Shown in pieces: positions 37,540-47,407 of a stretch of DNA of 64,000 nucleotides; position 1 is the stretch's first letter; every line of letters starts with the position of its first letter. The stretch covers positions 496,001 to 560,000 of the forward strand of contig DATHXC010000007.1 in the NCBI GenBank assembly GCA_035459965.1, read 5' to 3'. Source of the stretch: DATHXC01 sp035459965 (lineage in GTDB: Bacteria > Pseudomonadota > Gammaproteobacteria > Burkholderiales > Methylophilaceae). The notes beneath the pieces were generated by a model. It was not told the origin of the DNA. It was given only the letters and a program-made list of their open reading frames with translations, and made no database searches. Position numbers and translations under genes: made by a program.

Positions 37540-39504
37540 ATGTCGTCTATTGAATCTGTCATGACCGAGAACCGGGTTTTTGCACCGCTCGATACTTTTA
37601 AAGATGCAGCCGCAGTCAGCGGGCTCGACGCATACAAAAGCTTATGTGACAAGGCATCCCAAGACTACACAGGATTCTGGGCTGCACTAGCAAACAGCGA
37701 AATCGCCTGGCAAAAACCATTCACGCAGGTGCTGGACGAAAGCAAGGCCCCTTTCTACTGCTGGTTCCATGACGGCGAACTGAATGCCTCATACAACTGC
37801 CTGGACAGGCACTTAGCAAGCAACCCGGACAAAACTGCCCTGATATTCGAAGCCGATGACGGCACTGTCACCAGCCTGAGTTATAAAGCCTTGCATCAGC
37901 GTGTATGCCGTTTTGCCAACGCACTCAAAAAACAGGGCATCACCGTTGGCGACCGCGTGATCATCTACCTGCCGATGAGCATAGAAGCCATCGTCGCTAT
38001 GCAGGCCTGTGCACGTATTGGCGCTATCCATTCCGTAGTATTTGGCGGATTCTCTGCAAAGAGCCTGCATGAGCGTATTACCGATGTTGGTGCCAAACTG
38101 GTCATCACTGCTGATGCCGGCATGCGCGGTGGCAAGGCCGTAGCACTCAAATCTGCCGTGGATGAGGCATTGGCCATGGGCGGCTGCGAAGCAGTTGCCA
38201 AGGTGGTTGTTTATCGCCGGACTGGCAGCGATGTCACCTTGAAAGCAGGACGTGATTTGTGGTGGCACGAGCTGGAAAGTGCCGAATCTGACGTGTGTGA
38301 ACCCACATGGGTCAATGCCGAGCATCCATTATTCATCCTCTATACATCGGGCTCTACCGGCACCCCCAAAGGCGTTCAACACTCTACCGGCGGCTATCTG
38401 CTTGGTGCCATCATGAGCATGAAATGGGTGTTTGATCATAAAGATAGCGATGTTTTCTGGTGTACGGCTGATGTGGGCTGGATTACTGGCCACAGCTATG
38501 TGGCTTATGGCCCGCTGGCAGTTGGCGGCACCCAGCTTATTTTTGAAGGCATCCCCACCTACCCCGATGCTGGGCGCTTCTGGCAGATGATAGAAAAACA
38601 CAAAGTTAGCGTGTTCTATACTGCGCCTACCGCGATTCGCTCGCTGATTAAACTGGGTGGCGACCTCCCTAACAAATACGATCTATCCAGCCTGCGCCTG
38701 CTTGGCACCGTGGGTGAGCCCATCAATCCGGAAGCCTGGATGTGGTACCACAAAGTAGTGGGTGGAGAGCGTTGCCCGATTGCCGATACCTGGTGGCAGA
38801 CTGAAACCGGCGCGCACATGATTGCGCCATTACCAGGCGCAATCGCTACGAAACCCGGCTCATGCACCATGCCACTGCCCGGCATCATGATGGATATCGT
38901 GCATGAAGATGGCACCCATATCGAAGGCACTGGCGGCGGGCTGCTAGTCGCAAAGAAGCCCTGGCCTTCGATGATACGCAACATCTGGGGCAACCCGGAG
39001 CGCTACCAGAAATCCTACTTCCCGGAAGAGCTGAATGGCTTGTACCTGGCTGGCGATTCTGCACATCGTGATGCGGATGGCTACTATTGGATCATGGGCC
39101 GTATTGATGACGTGCTGAATGTATCCGGCCACAGGCTGGGCACCATGGAGATTGAATCGGCACTGGTAGCCAACCCATTGGTGGCCGAGGCCGCAATCGT
39201 AGGCAAACCGCATGAAATTAAGGGAGAATCCATCGTCGCCTATGTAGTGCTAAAAGGTGCCCGCCCCGAAGGCGATGCTGCCAAAAAGATCGTCGCAGAA
39301 CTGCGTGAGTGGGTAGCGAAAGAGATTGGCCCGATTGCCAAGCCCGACGAGATCCGCTTTGGCGACAACCTGCCAAAAACCCGCTCAGGCAAAATCATGC
39401 GTCGCCTGCTGCGCTCCTTGGCCAAGGGAGAGGAAATCACTTCCGATATCTCTACCTTGGATAACCCGGCAATTCTGGAACAGTTGAAACATGCAATTTC
39501 CTAG
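37540..39504 (+). CDS. acs: Acetyl-CoA synthetase
   Basis: From ATG 37540 (GGAGAAG upstream; an earlier in-frame TTG at 37513 is less likely) the protein has 654 residues. It is an adenylate-forming enzyme with LYTSGSTGTPKGVQHSTGG, the DTWWQTETGAHM substrate motif and the C-terminal PKTRSGKIMRRLLR motif whose Lys is the usual acetylation control site. It activates acetate to acetyl-CoA through acetyl-AMP. A MAPEG gene follows after 36 bases and a common terminator ends both. Propionyl-CoA synthetase is a less likely alternative. Confidence 0.93.
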   Translation: MSSIESVMTENRVFAPLDTFKDAAAVSGLDAYKSLCDKASQDYTGFWAALANSEIAWQKPFTQVLDESKAPFYCWFHDGELNASYNCLDRHLASNPDKTALIFEADDGTVTSLSYKALHQRVCRFANALKKQGITVGDRVIIYLPMSIEAIVAMQACARIGAIHSVVFGGFSAKSLHERITDVGAKLVITADAGMRGGKAVALKSAVDEALAMGGCEAVAKVVVYRRTGSDVTLKAGRDLWWHELESAESDVCEPTWVNAEHPLFILYTSGSTGTPKGVQHSTGGYLLGAIMSMKWVFDHKDSDVFWCTADVGWITGHSYVAYGPLAVGGTQLIFEGIPTYPDAGRFWQMIEKHKVSVFYTAPTAIRSLIKLGGDLPNKYDLSSLRLLGTVGEPINPEAWMWYHKVVGGERCPIADTWWQTETGAHMIAPLPGAIATKPGSCTMPLPGIMMDIVHEDGTHIEGTGGGLLVAKKPWPSMIRNIWGNPERYQKSYFPEELNGLYLAGDSAHRDADGYYWIMGRIDDVLNVSGHRLGTMEIESALVANPLVAEAAIVGKPHEIKGESIVAYVVLKGARPEGDAAKKIVAELREWVAKEIGPIAKPDEIRFGDNLPKTRSGKIMRRLLRSLAKGEEITSDISTLDNPAILEQLKHAIS

Positions 39505-39540
39505 CAAACTTGCCAATACCTATACAAAAGGAGTTTTGAA

Positions 39541-39939
39541 ATGACATTTGAACTGACCTGTTTAGCCTGGACACTGGTATTGGCAATCGTCTACATTCTT
39601 GCGGCGGGACAAGCGCGCACCAATCAATATGGGCCCAAGTGGAACATGAGCGCACGTGACGGCGAACAACCGCCCCTCAACCCGGTAGCTGCCCGTCTGG
39701 TGCGTGCCCAGGCCAACCTGTTCGAAACCCTGCCGCTATTTGCTGCTGCAGTATTGATTGCCTCAGTCGCCGACAAAACTGGAATATTGACCCATTGGGG
39801 CTGCCTGATCTACCTGGTTGCGCGCATTGTCTATCTGCCACTGTATGCATTTGGTATTCCGGTATGGCGAACTATCGTATGGCTGATCTCTATAGTGGGC
39901 TTGATCATGGTACTTCTTGCTTTGTTTATTAGTGTTTAA
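39541..39939 (+). CDS. MAPEG-family membrane protein
   Basis: The 132-residue protein has four hydrophobic spans and the family pattern: GPKWNMSARDGEQPPLNPVAARLVRAQANLFETLPLFAAAVLI with the conserved Arg-Ala-x-x-Asn and Glu, and AFGIPVWRTIVWLISIVGL. MAPEG proteins include glutathione transferases and eicosanoid enzymes, while bacterial members are mostly uncharacterised. AAAGGAG lies just upstream. It follows acs by 36 bases and ends at a shared terminator. Confidence 0.87.
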   Translation: MTFELTCLAWTLVLAIVYILAAGQARTNQYGPKWNMSARDGEQPPLNPVAARLVRAQANLFETLPLFAAAVLIASVADKTGILTHWGCLIYLVARIVYLPLYAFGIPVWRTIVWLISIVGLIMVLLALFISV

Positions 39940-39957
39940 GAATTAAGTATTGCAAAT

Positions 39958-39983
39958 AAAAAACCCGCTTATGCGGGTTTTTT
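39958..39983. terminator. Bidirectional terminator between the MAPEG and EAL genes
   Basis: AAAAAACCCGC-TTAT-GCGGGTTTTTT is a perfect stem with A-run on one side and T-run on the other, so it can end transcription from both the plus-strand MAPEG gene and the minus-strand EAL gene. Confidence 0.92.
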
Positions 39984-40016
39984 ATTTTATTCATGCAGAC
40001 TAATAGTTTTTAGAAG

Positions 40017-42017
40017 CTATATGGACTCAAAATCCATACGCAAGCCCTCAGTAAGCTTCTGCTCCAATTGCTCTGCACTAATCGGCCTACTGAAGTAATA
40101 GCCCTGTATCTCGTCGCAGCCAAGCGCTACCAGGTGGTTTAGTTGGTCCACTGTTTCCACACCCTCGGCAATCACCGTCAGCCCTAGTTGATGTCCCAGC
40201 TCTACCACCACTGTCACAATCGCTGCATCCTGCTCACTCTCGCCCATTTGCCGCACAAAAGACTGGTCAATTTTAAGCTTGTCCACGCTGAAGCGCTTGA
40301 GGTAGGAAAGGCTGGAATAGCCGGTACCAAAGTCATCAATAGACAGATTCACACCCAGTTTTTTTAATGCAATCAAAGTAGCAATCGCCTGCTCGACATC
40401 CTGCACAGCAGCACCTTCGGTAATCTCCAGCTCCAACAATTCTGGCGGCATTGCAGTTTGCTGCAACACGGTCTGCACAGTCCCGACAAAATCATCCTGC
40501 AGGAATTGCCGCGGAGAGATATTCACTGCCACGACCAGTGGCTGCAGACCTTTTTGTTGCCAGGCCTTGGCCTGCAGACAAGCCTGCTGTAGCACCCAAT
40601 AACCGATAGGGATAATCAGGCCGGAAACTTCGGCATGCGGGATAAACATCGCGGGCGACACCATCTGCCCGTTACGCTGCCAGCGTAATAATGCCTCTAC
40701 GCCAATCACCTCACCTGTCGCCAGCGATACCTGTGGTTGATAATGCAACAGCAGCTCATCTTTTTCGATGGCGCGGCGCAAATCATTTTCCAGCGACAGG
40801 CGATCCAGCGCCAGCGTATTCATAGCCTCGTCATACAGGCAGATGCGATGACGGCTCTGAACTCGGCTGGCCTGCATGGCGGCCCCGGCATTGCGGACGA
40901 TGGTGCGGCCATCGCTACTATCACGCGGATAAAATGAAACGCCGCAGTTCATTGCCACAAACATCTCGCGTTGCTCGACTACAAATGGTGCTTCCATGGC
41001 GGCATGTACTATCATGCATTTTTCCGTAAGCAGTTCATTGCTATTGGTCGCAGCAATCACCAGCCCAAACTCAACGCCCTCAAAACGAAACAGCGTGTAA
41101 TCGGTGTAGCCTGAATTGAGCATTGCCAGGTGTATACGGTCAGCCACCACTTGTAGCAACTGGTCGCCTGCATTCAGGCCCAAGCCACCCAGCACACGCT
41201 TGAACTGGTCGACCCCCAATAACATCAGGCCAAAAGGCTTGCCCGGGTTTTTGCTGATCATTTCCTCGAACTTCAACCGGTTAGGCAGGCCTGTCACCGT
41301 GTCATGCCTGGCCTGCTCAACCAGGCGGCGCTCAGCTTTGCGCCTGGAGTTAATGGCAACACCCACCAGCAAGGCACCGAAAAATATGGTCAGGCTATAG
41401 GCCGCCACAATGCCGACAATATCGTTCAAGCCACTATCAGCACGATTACCGGCCGTGAATACATCGCTTTGTACGATATCCACAAACTGATCCAGCAGAG
41501 CCTCTATGTGCTGGCTCTCACGGCTCAGCCCCATGAGCCTGGTACGCGCTTCGTCCCAATCTATACGCGGGGCATCAAGAACTTTGTCTAACTGACCTGC
41601 TATCTGTTTGATATTGCTGTAGCTTGATTCAAACTCGACCAGCTTGGCATCAAATTCACCTGAGCTGGATTGGGCATCATCCGAGGTAGTTCGCTTCTCG
41701 AATTTTGGCCGGATGATGCTCCAGGAGCGCTCTATAGAGGCCGCATTTTCTTCGGTACGCTGCAGATAAATCTCACGATTAACCGTGGCATAGTACTCAT
41801 AGAGCATTGGCTCTATACGCGTGATATTGTTCTTGAGATTGGAGATTTCCTTCAGTAACGGCAATTGCTCACGACTGAGCAAGGTGGTGGTAGCACGCAC
41901 ATGCTGCCCAAGATTATAGATATGCCACGAAAGCGAGAGACCCAGGCCAAATACCAGCAGGTAAACCCCGACAACGACTAAGCGGGGCGAGCGTATAAGG
42001 GTTTTGACTGGTTTCAT
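40017..42017 (-). CDS. Membrane c-di-GMP phosphodiesterase with degenerate GGDEF
   Basis: Taking the ATG at 42017 (a GTG at 42053 is an alternative; neither has a clear ribosome site), this 666-residue protein has TM1 near residues 12-30, a helical periplasmic domain of about 150 residues, TM2 near 200-220, a GGDEF domain whose signature is EGVEF, and an EAL domain with intact GVEALLRW, NISPRQF, EITEGA, DDFGTGYSSLSYLKRF and LKIDQSFV motifs. It should hydrolyse cyclic di-GMP, with the inactive GGDEF perhaps sensing GTP. Single gene bounded by a bidirectional terminator. Confidence 0.92.
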   Translation of the reverse strand: MKPVKTLIRSPRLVVVGVYLLVFGLGLSLSWHIYNLGQHVRATTTLLSREQLPLLKEISNLKNNITRIEPMLYEYYATVNREIYLQRTEENAASIERSWSIIRPKFEKRTTSDDAQSSSGEFDAKLVEFESSYSNIKQIAGQLDKVLDAPRIDWDEARTRLMGLSRESQHIEALLDQFVDIVQSDVFTAGNRADSGLNDIVGIVAAYSLTIFFGALLVGVAINSRRKAERRLVEQARHDTVTGLPNRLKFEEMISKNPGKPFGLMLLGVDQFKRVLGGLGLNAGDQLLQVVADRIHLAMLNSGYTDYTLFRFEGVEFGLVIAATNSNELLTEKCMIVHAAMEAPFVVEQREMFVAMNCGVSFYPRDSSDGRTIVRNAGAAMQASRVQSRHRICLYDEAMNTLALDRLSLENDLRRAIEKDELLLHYQPQVSLATGEVIGVEALLRWQRNGQMVSPAMFIPHAEVSGLIIPIGYWVLQQACLQAKAWQQKGLQPLVVAVNISPRQFLQDDFVGTVQTVLQQTAMPPELLELEITEGAAVQDVEQAIATLIALKKLGVNLSIDDFGTGYSSLSYLKRFSVDKLKIDQSFVRQMGESEQDAAIVTVVVELGHQLGLTVIAEGVETVDQLNHLVALGCDEIQGYYFSRPISAEQLEQKLTEGLRMDFESI

Positions 42018-42245
42018 TGAATGCGCATTATGGTGTACCAATCTGAAGTTCACAAACGGTATGGGCTAAATACTTATAGCAATAAAGCAATATCGGCTAA
42101 TAGAGTGAAATCTTGAAGGGAAAATAGTCGCATCATCGAAGAGGCAGTGGCATTCAAACCTGATGAAGCTAGGGGCATGCCTGCGTCGAAAAAATGATAT
42201 AACCATAATTATTTTATAGTAGCTAACACCTGAATGGAAAGATGC

Positions 42246-44234
42246 ATGCAGTTTAATAAGAATGCTGACTCACAAACTTCTCCTCAGCAATCAACACAAC
42301 TAACACATCCTTTATATCGTGCTGATATTGATGGCTTACGTGCACTAGCCATTATTCTAGTCATTAGTTATCACGCATTTCCTGAATCGATCAGAGGGGG
42401 TTTTATTGGCGTAGATATGTTCTTTGTTATTTCCGGCTTTCTAATTTCTACAATTATTTTTGATAACTTAACGCAAGATAGCTTTAGTTTTGTGGAGTTC
42501 TACAGTCGCCGCATCAAACGTATCTTTCCAGCCCTGATTGTCGTATTAGTAGCATGCTATGCACTCGGCTGGTTTGAGCTATACCCAAAAGACTATAAGC
42601 AACTAGGAAAGTACATTGCTGGAGGGGCAGGATTTATCTCTAATTTTATCTTATGGGAAGAAAGTGGGTATTTTGATGCAGCCTCAGAGACTAAACCCAT
42701 GCTGCATTTATGGAGTCTGGCTATTGAAGAGCAATTTTACATAGTTTGGCCCTTATTATTATGGGCAGCTTGGAAAGCCAAATTAAATTGGCTCACTATT
42801 ACAATTTCAATTGGTTTAATTTCATTTCTCTTAAATGTAAATAACATTCAGGTCGATCCAGTTGCAGGCTTTTATTCTCCCTTAACACGATTTTGGGAGT
42901 TGTTAATTGGCTCTGTATTAGCTTACGCGTTGCTATATAAGCAGCATGCATTTGCCAAAGCACCTAACAACACCCTAGCCCTTTCAGGCTCACTTCTCAT
43001 AGTTTTAAGTCTGGCACTCATAACAAACCAAGCAGCATTCCCTGGCGCTTGGGCATTGTTGCCAACAGTTGGTACCGCACTGATTATTCTGGCTGGCTCG
43101 CAAGCATGGCTGAATAGAAAAATACTTTCAGATCCAGGCTTAGTTAGCATTGGCCTAATTAGCTATTCAATTTACTTGTGGCATTGGCCCTTACTCTCAT
43201 TTGCCCACATGTTGAGTAAAGAAACTCCTGAAATAAGAATTAGCTTAGCCTCTATTCCTATATCTATTGTGCTTGGATGGTTGACATATCAACTTGTCGA
43301 GAAACCTATACGGGCTAGCCAAAACAGTAAAATGAAAACTATTACTCTATCTATTTTAATGCTCACGATCGGCTGTATTGGTTACATTACTTACCAACAG
43401 AATGGCTTAGGATTCAGGTTTAATAGTCAGGAAAAACAATTAAATGAGTTAATTAACATCACCAGTGTTTATGAATATTTCAATTACGATAGGTTACTTA
43501 GAGTGGGAACATGCCACTCAGTCTCTGTAAAGGAGACATACATTAATCACTGCATAGAACAGCGCGAAAAAAACATATTTATATGGGGTGATTCATACGC
43601 AGCATCTCTATACAGCGGTCTAAATTATGTCCGTAACGAGAGCAAACAAAATTACGGCATTAGTCAAATGACCGATGGTAATGGCCCCCCGTTTTTCATG
43701 AATGATATGAAAACGGATAGCCAGAAGACACTAGAAGAAGTCAATAATAATAGATTAGAAGCAGTGCGAAAAAATCAGCCTTATATCATTTTAATTACTT
43801 GGATGATTAATGGAGGTAGTGCTGTCAGTCCTAAAGAAAAAGCTTTTTCTGAGCTTTCCAAGACAATCAGCAAAATAAAATCAGTTACTCCAAACTCAAA
43901 AATAGTGATACTAGGTCCGTTTCCGCAGTGGAAGGATTCACTTATTTATGAGTTAACAGACTTTCATAAAGAAAAAGGCATTCTGCCCGCTCAGTACATG
44001 AGTTTTGGTTTGTCTCAAAATCCCAAGATATGGGATGACTACTTTAAAGCTAACATTCCAAAATTAAATGTTGCTTACATTTCCACTTATGACGCTTTAT
44101 GCAATCAAGAGGGATGTCTAACTAGGACTAGTGATAATCTCACAGATATAACTGCTATAGATTGGGGGCATCTGACGGAAAATGGATCTATTTATCTGGT
44201 AGAAAAATTAAAAGACTCCATCTTTGTTAATTAA
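42246..44234 (+). CDS. OafA/YrhL-type acyltransferase with SGNH domain
   Basis: From the ATG at 42246 (GGAAAG upstream; an ATG at 42234 is possible) the protein has 662 residues. The N-terminal acyltransferase-3 domain of about ten spans begins YRADIDGLRALAIILVISYH and includes FFVISGFLIS and HLWSLAIEEQFY. A C-terminal SGNH domain shows the catalytic Ser in WGDSYAA and Asp-His in DWGHL. Such enzymes O-acetylate lipopolysaccharide, exopolysaccharide or peptidoglycan. The DNA is markedly more AT-rich than its neighbours, and its end overlaps the convergent copA end by 27 bases, both consistent with horizontal gain. Confidence 0.92.
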   Translation: MQFNKNADSQTSPQQSTQLTHPLYRADIDGLRALAIILVISYHAFPESIRGGFIGVDMFFVISGFLISTIIFDNLTQDSFSFVEFYSRRIKRIFPALIVVLVACYALGWFELYPKDYKQLGKYIAGGAGFISNFILWEESGYFDAASETKPMLHLWSLAIEEQFYIVWPLLLWAAWKAKLNWLTITISIGLISFLLNVNNIQVDPVAGFYSPLTRFWELLIGSVLAYALLYKQHAFAKAPNNTLALSGSLLIVLSLALITNQAAFPGAWALLPTVGTALIILAGSQAWLNRKILSDPGLVSIGLISYSIYLWHWPLLSFAHMLSKETPEIRISLASIPISIVLGWLTYQLVEKPIRASQNSKMKTITLSILMLTIGCIGYITYQQNGLGFRFNSQEKQLNELINITSVYEYFNYDRLLRVGTCHSVSVKETYINHCIEQREKNIFIWGDSYAASLYSGLNYVRNESKQNYGISQMTDGNGPPFFMNDMKTDSQKTLEEVNNNRLEAVRKNQPYIILITWMINGGSAVSPKEKAFSELSKTISKIKSVTPNSKIVILGPFPQWKDSLIYELTDFHKEKGILPAQYMSFGLSQNPKIWDDYFKANIPKLNVAYISTYDALCNQEGCLTRTSDNLTDITAIDWGHLTENGSIYLVEKLKDSIFVN

Positions 44235-46427
44235 CTTTTGCCTTTGAATTTCTGGCCGCCAGCGCTTGAGCAACAATGCATTGGACACCACGCTAAAACT
44301 ACTCAGCGCCATGGCAGCACCGGCCACCACCGGGCTTAACAAACCCATCGCCGCCAGCGGAATCCCCACCACGTTATAGATAAAAGCCCAGAACAGGTTT
44401 TGCCGGATCTTGGCATAGGTGCGCCTTGAGATATCGATAGCATCAGCCACTAGTGATGGATCGCCGCGCATCAGCGTGACTCCGGCTGCATGCATGGCGA
44501 CATCTGTACCGCTGGACATGGCAATGCCAATATCAGCCGCCGCCAGTGCTGGTGCATCGTTAATACCATCGCCCACCATGGCGACCAGGCCATCGCCCTG
44601 CTTCAGCTGCTTGACGATGTTGGCTTTGTCGCCCGGCAACACCTGCGCATGCACCTTGGCGATACCCAACTGGCTGGCAACGCGTGTAGCACTGCCTTCG
44701 TTATCGCCTGAAATCAGTACCGTCAATACACCTTGCTGCTGCAAGCGTTTAATGGCGTCAGCCGCCGTTGCCTTGATCGTATCGCCAAAAGCGAGCAGGC
44801 CCAGCAACTCGGATTTGTCTTTCTCCGTTTGGCAGAGGAATGACACGCTGCGCCCCTCTGCTTCCAGAGCTGCGGCGCGATCTTTAAGTTTAGCTAGGTC
44901 AACGCCCAGCTCTTCCATCAAACGGGCATTACCGAGTTGCAGGCTAAGGCCACCAACCACACCCTTAACACCACGGCCAGGCAAGGCTTGCAGGTCTTGT
45001 GCAGTTTGCAAGATGATGCCTTTTTCATTGGCTGCCGTTACCACAGCCTTGGCTAACGGATGCTCGCTACCCACCTGCAAACTGGCAGCCAGCATCAACA
45101 AATCATTGGCATTTTCAGTTGCAGCTTCCATTGCCACCAGCTTGGGATGCCCTTCCGTCAAAGTACCCGTCTTGTCAAAGGCCACGGTTTTAATGGCATG
45201 CGCCAGTTCCAGCGCTTCTGCATCCTTGATCAATATGCCATGCTGCGCGGCAACCCCTGTACCCACCATGATGGAAGTCGGCGTTGCCAAGCCCAGTGCG
45301 CATGGACAGGCAATCACAAGCACTGCTACTGCATTGAGTATCGCGGTTTGCCAATCACCGCCAAGGAAGCCCCAACCGAGCAAGGTGACCAAGGCAATCA
45401 CCATCACTACTGGCACAAAAATTTCACTGACTTTATCTACCAGCCGCTGGATAGGCGCTTTCTTGGCCTGTGCCGATTCAACCAGGCGAACGATGCGCGC
45501 AAGTACCGATTCAGCGCCTACTGCGCTGGTCGCCACGTGCAGCAAGCCTTCGCCATTGACGGCTCCACCAGTCACCACATCGCCAGTCTTTTTAGCTACA
45601 GGCAGGCTTTCGCCGGTAATCAGCGACTCATCCACCTGGCTTTCGCCTTGCGTCACATGACCATCTACCGGGATACGTTCACCCGGCCGCACCACTACAA
45701 TATCGCCCACTTTAACTGCAGCAATTTCCAGTTCAACTTCCTTGCCGTCGCGCAGCACACTGGCGCGCTCGGGGCGCAGTGCATTCAACGCACGAATCGC
45801 CTCCGTGGTTTGTTTCTTGGCGCGCGTTTCCAGCCACTTGCCGAGTAGCACCAAGGTAATGACGATAGTGGATGACTCAAAATACAGGTGATGCGTGCCA
45901 CCATGCATCGGGTTAAGCAACAGGTACACGCTCAGGCCATACGCAGCCGAGGTGCCAAGCGCCACCAGCAGATCCATATTGCCAGCGCCGGCCTTAAGCG
46001 CGCTCCAACCCGCCTTGTAAAAACGCCAGCCTAGCCAGAACTGCACAGGTGTCGCCAATGCCCATTGCAGCATGCCCGGCAACTGGCCCTGCCAGCCCAA
46101 CCACTCAGCGGCCATCGCCAATACCAGTGGCAAAGACAACGCTGCAGATAAGGCAACGCGCCACCAGCTATAGGCTTTTAGCTCTTCAGCACGCAAGCCG
46201 TCTTCCGGCAAGTCGTGAGCCTGGTAACCAGCCGCATCAACTGCTGCGATCAGCTTGGGCAAAGTCACCTCTTTGGCACCTTGCACCTTGGCAGTCTCCA
46301 TCGCCAGATTAACCTCTGCCGAAATCACGCCGGGCACTTTTTTCAGCGCCTTTTCCACGCGGTTAGAACAAGAGGCGCAGGTCATGCCCTCTATCGCCAA
46401 TGTCCACTCGCTGTTTGCTTTGCTCAT
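44208..46427 (-). CDS. copA: Copper-exporting P1B-type ATPase
   Basis: From ATG 46427 (a TTG one codon earlier is possible) the 739-residue protein has one N-terminal metal-binding domain (GMTCASCSNRVEKAL), eight spans, TGES, the CPC transport motif (ACPCALGLATP), DKTGTLTEG with the phosphorylated Asp, SEHPLA, and GDGINDAPALAAADIGIAM. It pumps Cu+ from cytoplasm to periplasm. It is divergent from a CopZ-like chaperone gene, and its 3' end overlaps the acyltransferase end by 27 bases. No CueR-type regulator gene is adjacent. Confidence 0.95.
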   Translation of the reverse strand: MSKANSEWTLAIEGMTCASCSNRVEKALKKVPGVISAEVNLAMETAKVQGAKEVTLPKLIAAVDAAGYQAHDLPEDGLRAEELKAYSWWRVALSAALSLPLVLAMAAEWLGWQGQLPGMLQWALATPVQFWLGWRFYKAGWSALKAGAGNMDLLVALGTSAAYGLSVYLLLNPMHGGTHHLYFESSTIVITLVLLGKWLETRAKKQTTEAIRALNALRPERASVLRDGKEVELEIAAVKVGDIVVVRPGERIPVDGHVTQGESQVDESLITGESLPVAKKTGDVVTGGAVNGEGLLHVATSAVGAESVLARIVRLVESAQAKKAPIQRLVDKVSEIFVPVVMVIALVTLLGWGFLGGDWQTAILNAVAVLVIACPCALGLATPTSIMVGTGVAAQHGILIKDAEALELAHAIKTVAFDKTGTLTEGHPKLVAMEAATENANDLLMLAASLQVGSEHPLAKAVVTAANEKGIILQTAQDLQALPGRGVKGVVGGLSLQLGNARLMEELGVDLAKLKDRAAALEAEGRSVSFLCQTEKDKSELLGLLAFGDTIKATAADAIKRLQQQGVLTVLISGDNEGSATRVASQLGIAKVHAQVLPGDKANIVKQLKQGDGLVAMVGDGINDAPALAAADIGIAMSSGTDVAMHAAGVTLMRGDPSLVADAIDISRRTYAKIRQNLFWAFIYNVVGIPLAAMGLLSPVVAGAAMALSSFSVVSNALLLKRWRPEIQRQKLINKDGVF

Positions 46428-46473
46428 CAATCGCTTACCACCTTGAAATTAATCGCTAATGCTCAATATATAG

Positions 46474-46492
46474 ATGGGTATCATAATCCCAT
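46474..46492. promoter_or_regulatory. Inverted repeat in the copA/copZ divergent region
   Basis: ATGGG (46474-46478) and CCCAT (46488-46492) flank a 9-base AT-rich centre about midway between the two divergent copper genes. It could be a shared operator. The arms are only five bases and do not match the known CueR pattern, so this is weak. Confidence 0.3.
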
Positions 46493-46555
46493 TATCAACC
46501 GGGCTCTGTAACAACTGACCCGTGAACCAACCCAAAGATGCTTAAAGGAAAATAT

Positions 46556-46747
46556 ATGCTGACATTCAAAGTAGAAGACATGACCTGTGGCCATTGCGTG
46601 GGAGTGATTACCAAGGCGATTAAGGCAGAGGATGAGAGCGCAACGGTTGAGATAGACTTGCCGACAAAAACGGTGAATATAGATAGCAGCAAACCGGCTG
46701 AGAATTTTGTTAGTGTGATCACTGAAGCCGGTTACACGGTGAGTTAA
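46556..46747 (+). CDS. CopZ-like heavy-metal-associated chaperone
   Basis: From ATG 46556 (AAAGGAAA upstream; the frame opens earlier at 46538) the 63-residue protein is a single HMA domain with the metal-binding VEDMTCGHCVGVITKAI motif and the beta-alpha-beta pattern EIDLPTKTVNID. Such proteins carry Cu+ to CopA-type ATPases, and copA is divergent immediately upstream. Confidence 0.92.
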   Translation: MLTFKVEDMTCGHCVGVITKAIKAEDESATVEIDLPTKTVNIDSSKPAENFVSVITEAGYTVS

Positions 46748-46801
46748 TTTACTACTTCCAGTTAGGCTAGGCTTTTGTTATAGACAGCATTAGGGGGCAG
46801 T

Positions 46802-47361
46802 TTGGATTCAGAAAATGACAAGGTAGGATTCATTTATAGCTTTGACATGAGCAAAGAAATTGCACACTTCAAACGCATGCCTGAGCACATACAAATAAGC
46901 GCAGAATGCAATGCTGTTAAGGTCATTTATGAATCTTTTGTAGTGCCTGGGGATGAAGACTATTTGATGGCTCGCTTACTAGCCCAGAATGGTCTTTTGC
47001 GCGGATTTTATTGGGCTGCAGCGCAGACAATAGATACAACGCTATTGGCATCGAATACAACACTGGCCATCTCTGCGCGATGGATAGCCTAGCATTTCAG
47101 GTGCGAAGAAAAATAGGCGCAATACCAATAAGTAAGAGCTTCAGTAAATTAAGCCCAGATTTGATGGCTACATTTGAAAAGCATAATCCTTGGTTCCAGA
47201 CTGGTATAAGTCCCCCTCATTGCCAAATCCCCAGCGTTGAATTCCCAATACATGATTCAGTTAGCGTAACAACATATCAATTTCTGAGTAAGCACAAGAG
47301 CAACCCTGCTTACCGTATAGCCTTACAATGGTTAGGGGAAAAAATGAAGCTTCCAACCTAG
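46802..47361 (+). pseudogene. Frameshifted HEPN-domain-like gene remnant
   Basis: Two overlapping frames look like halves of one gene. The first (46802-47092) encodes VPGDEDYLMARLLAQNGLL then RGFYWAAAQTI, the pattern of HEPN-domain proteins (usually followed by EKYLKA), and then loses sense. The second (ending at 47361) picks up with TGHLCAMDSLAFQVRRKIG, resembling the later HEPN helix, and runs to LQWLGEKMKLPT. A shift plus a small deletion near 47035 would explain both. The start would be TTG 46802 or a later ATG. HEPN proteins are often RNases or nucleotide-modification toxin partners; no minimal nucleotidyltransferase partner gene is present. Confidence 0.5.
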
Positions 47362-47407
47362 CAACTGCCCTGGAATCCGCTCTGGCATTTCCTCGCAGCA
47401 AGCGTAG

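Noticed and set aside
44419..45848. Plus-strand ORFs of 413 and 262 residues opposite copA
   Set aside because: Antisense shadows of a P-type ATPase with all motifs intact; Ser/Thr/Pro-rich low-complexity translation.
46441..46555. CueR- or Fur-type operator in the copA/copZ gap
   Set aside because: Only a 5-base dyad was found; it matches neither consensus well enough to name a regulator.
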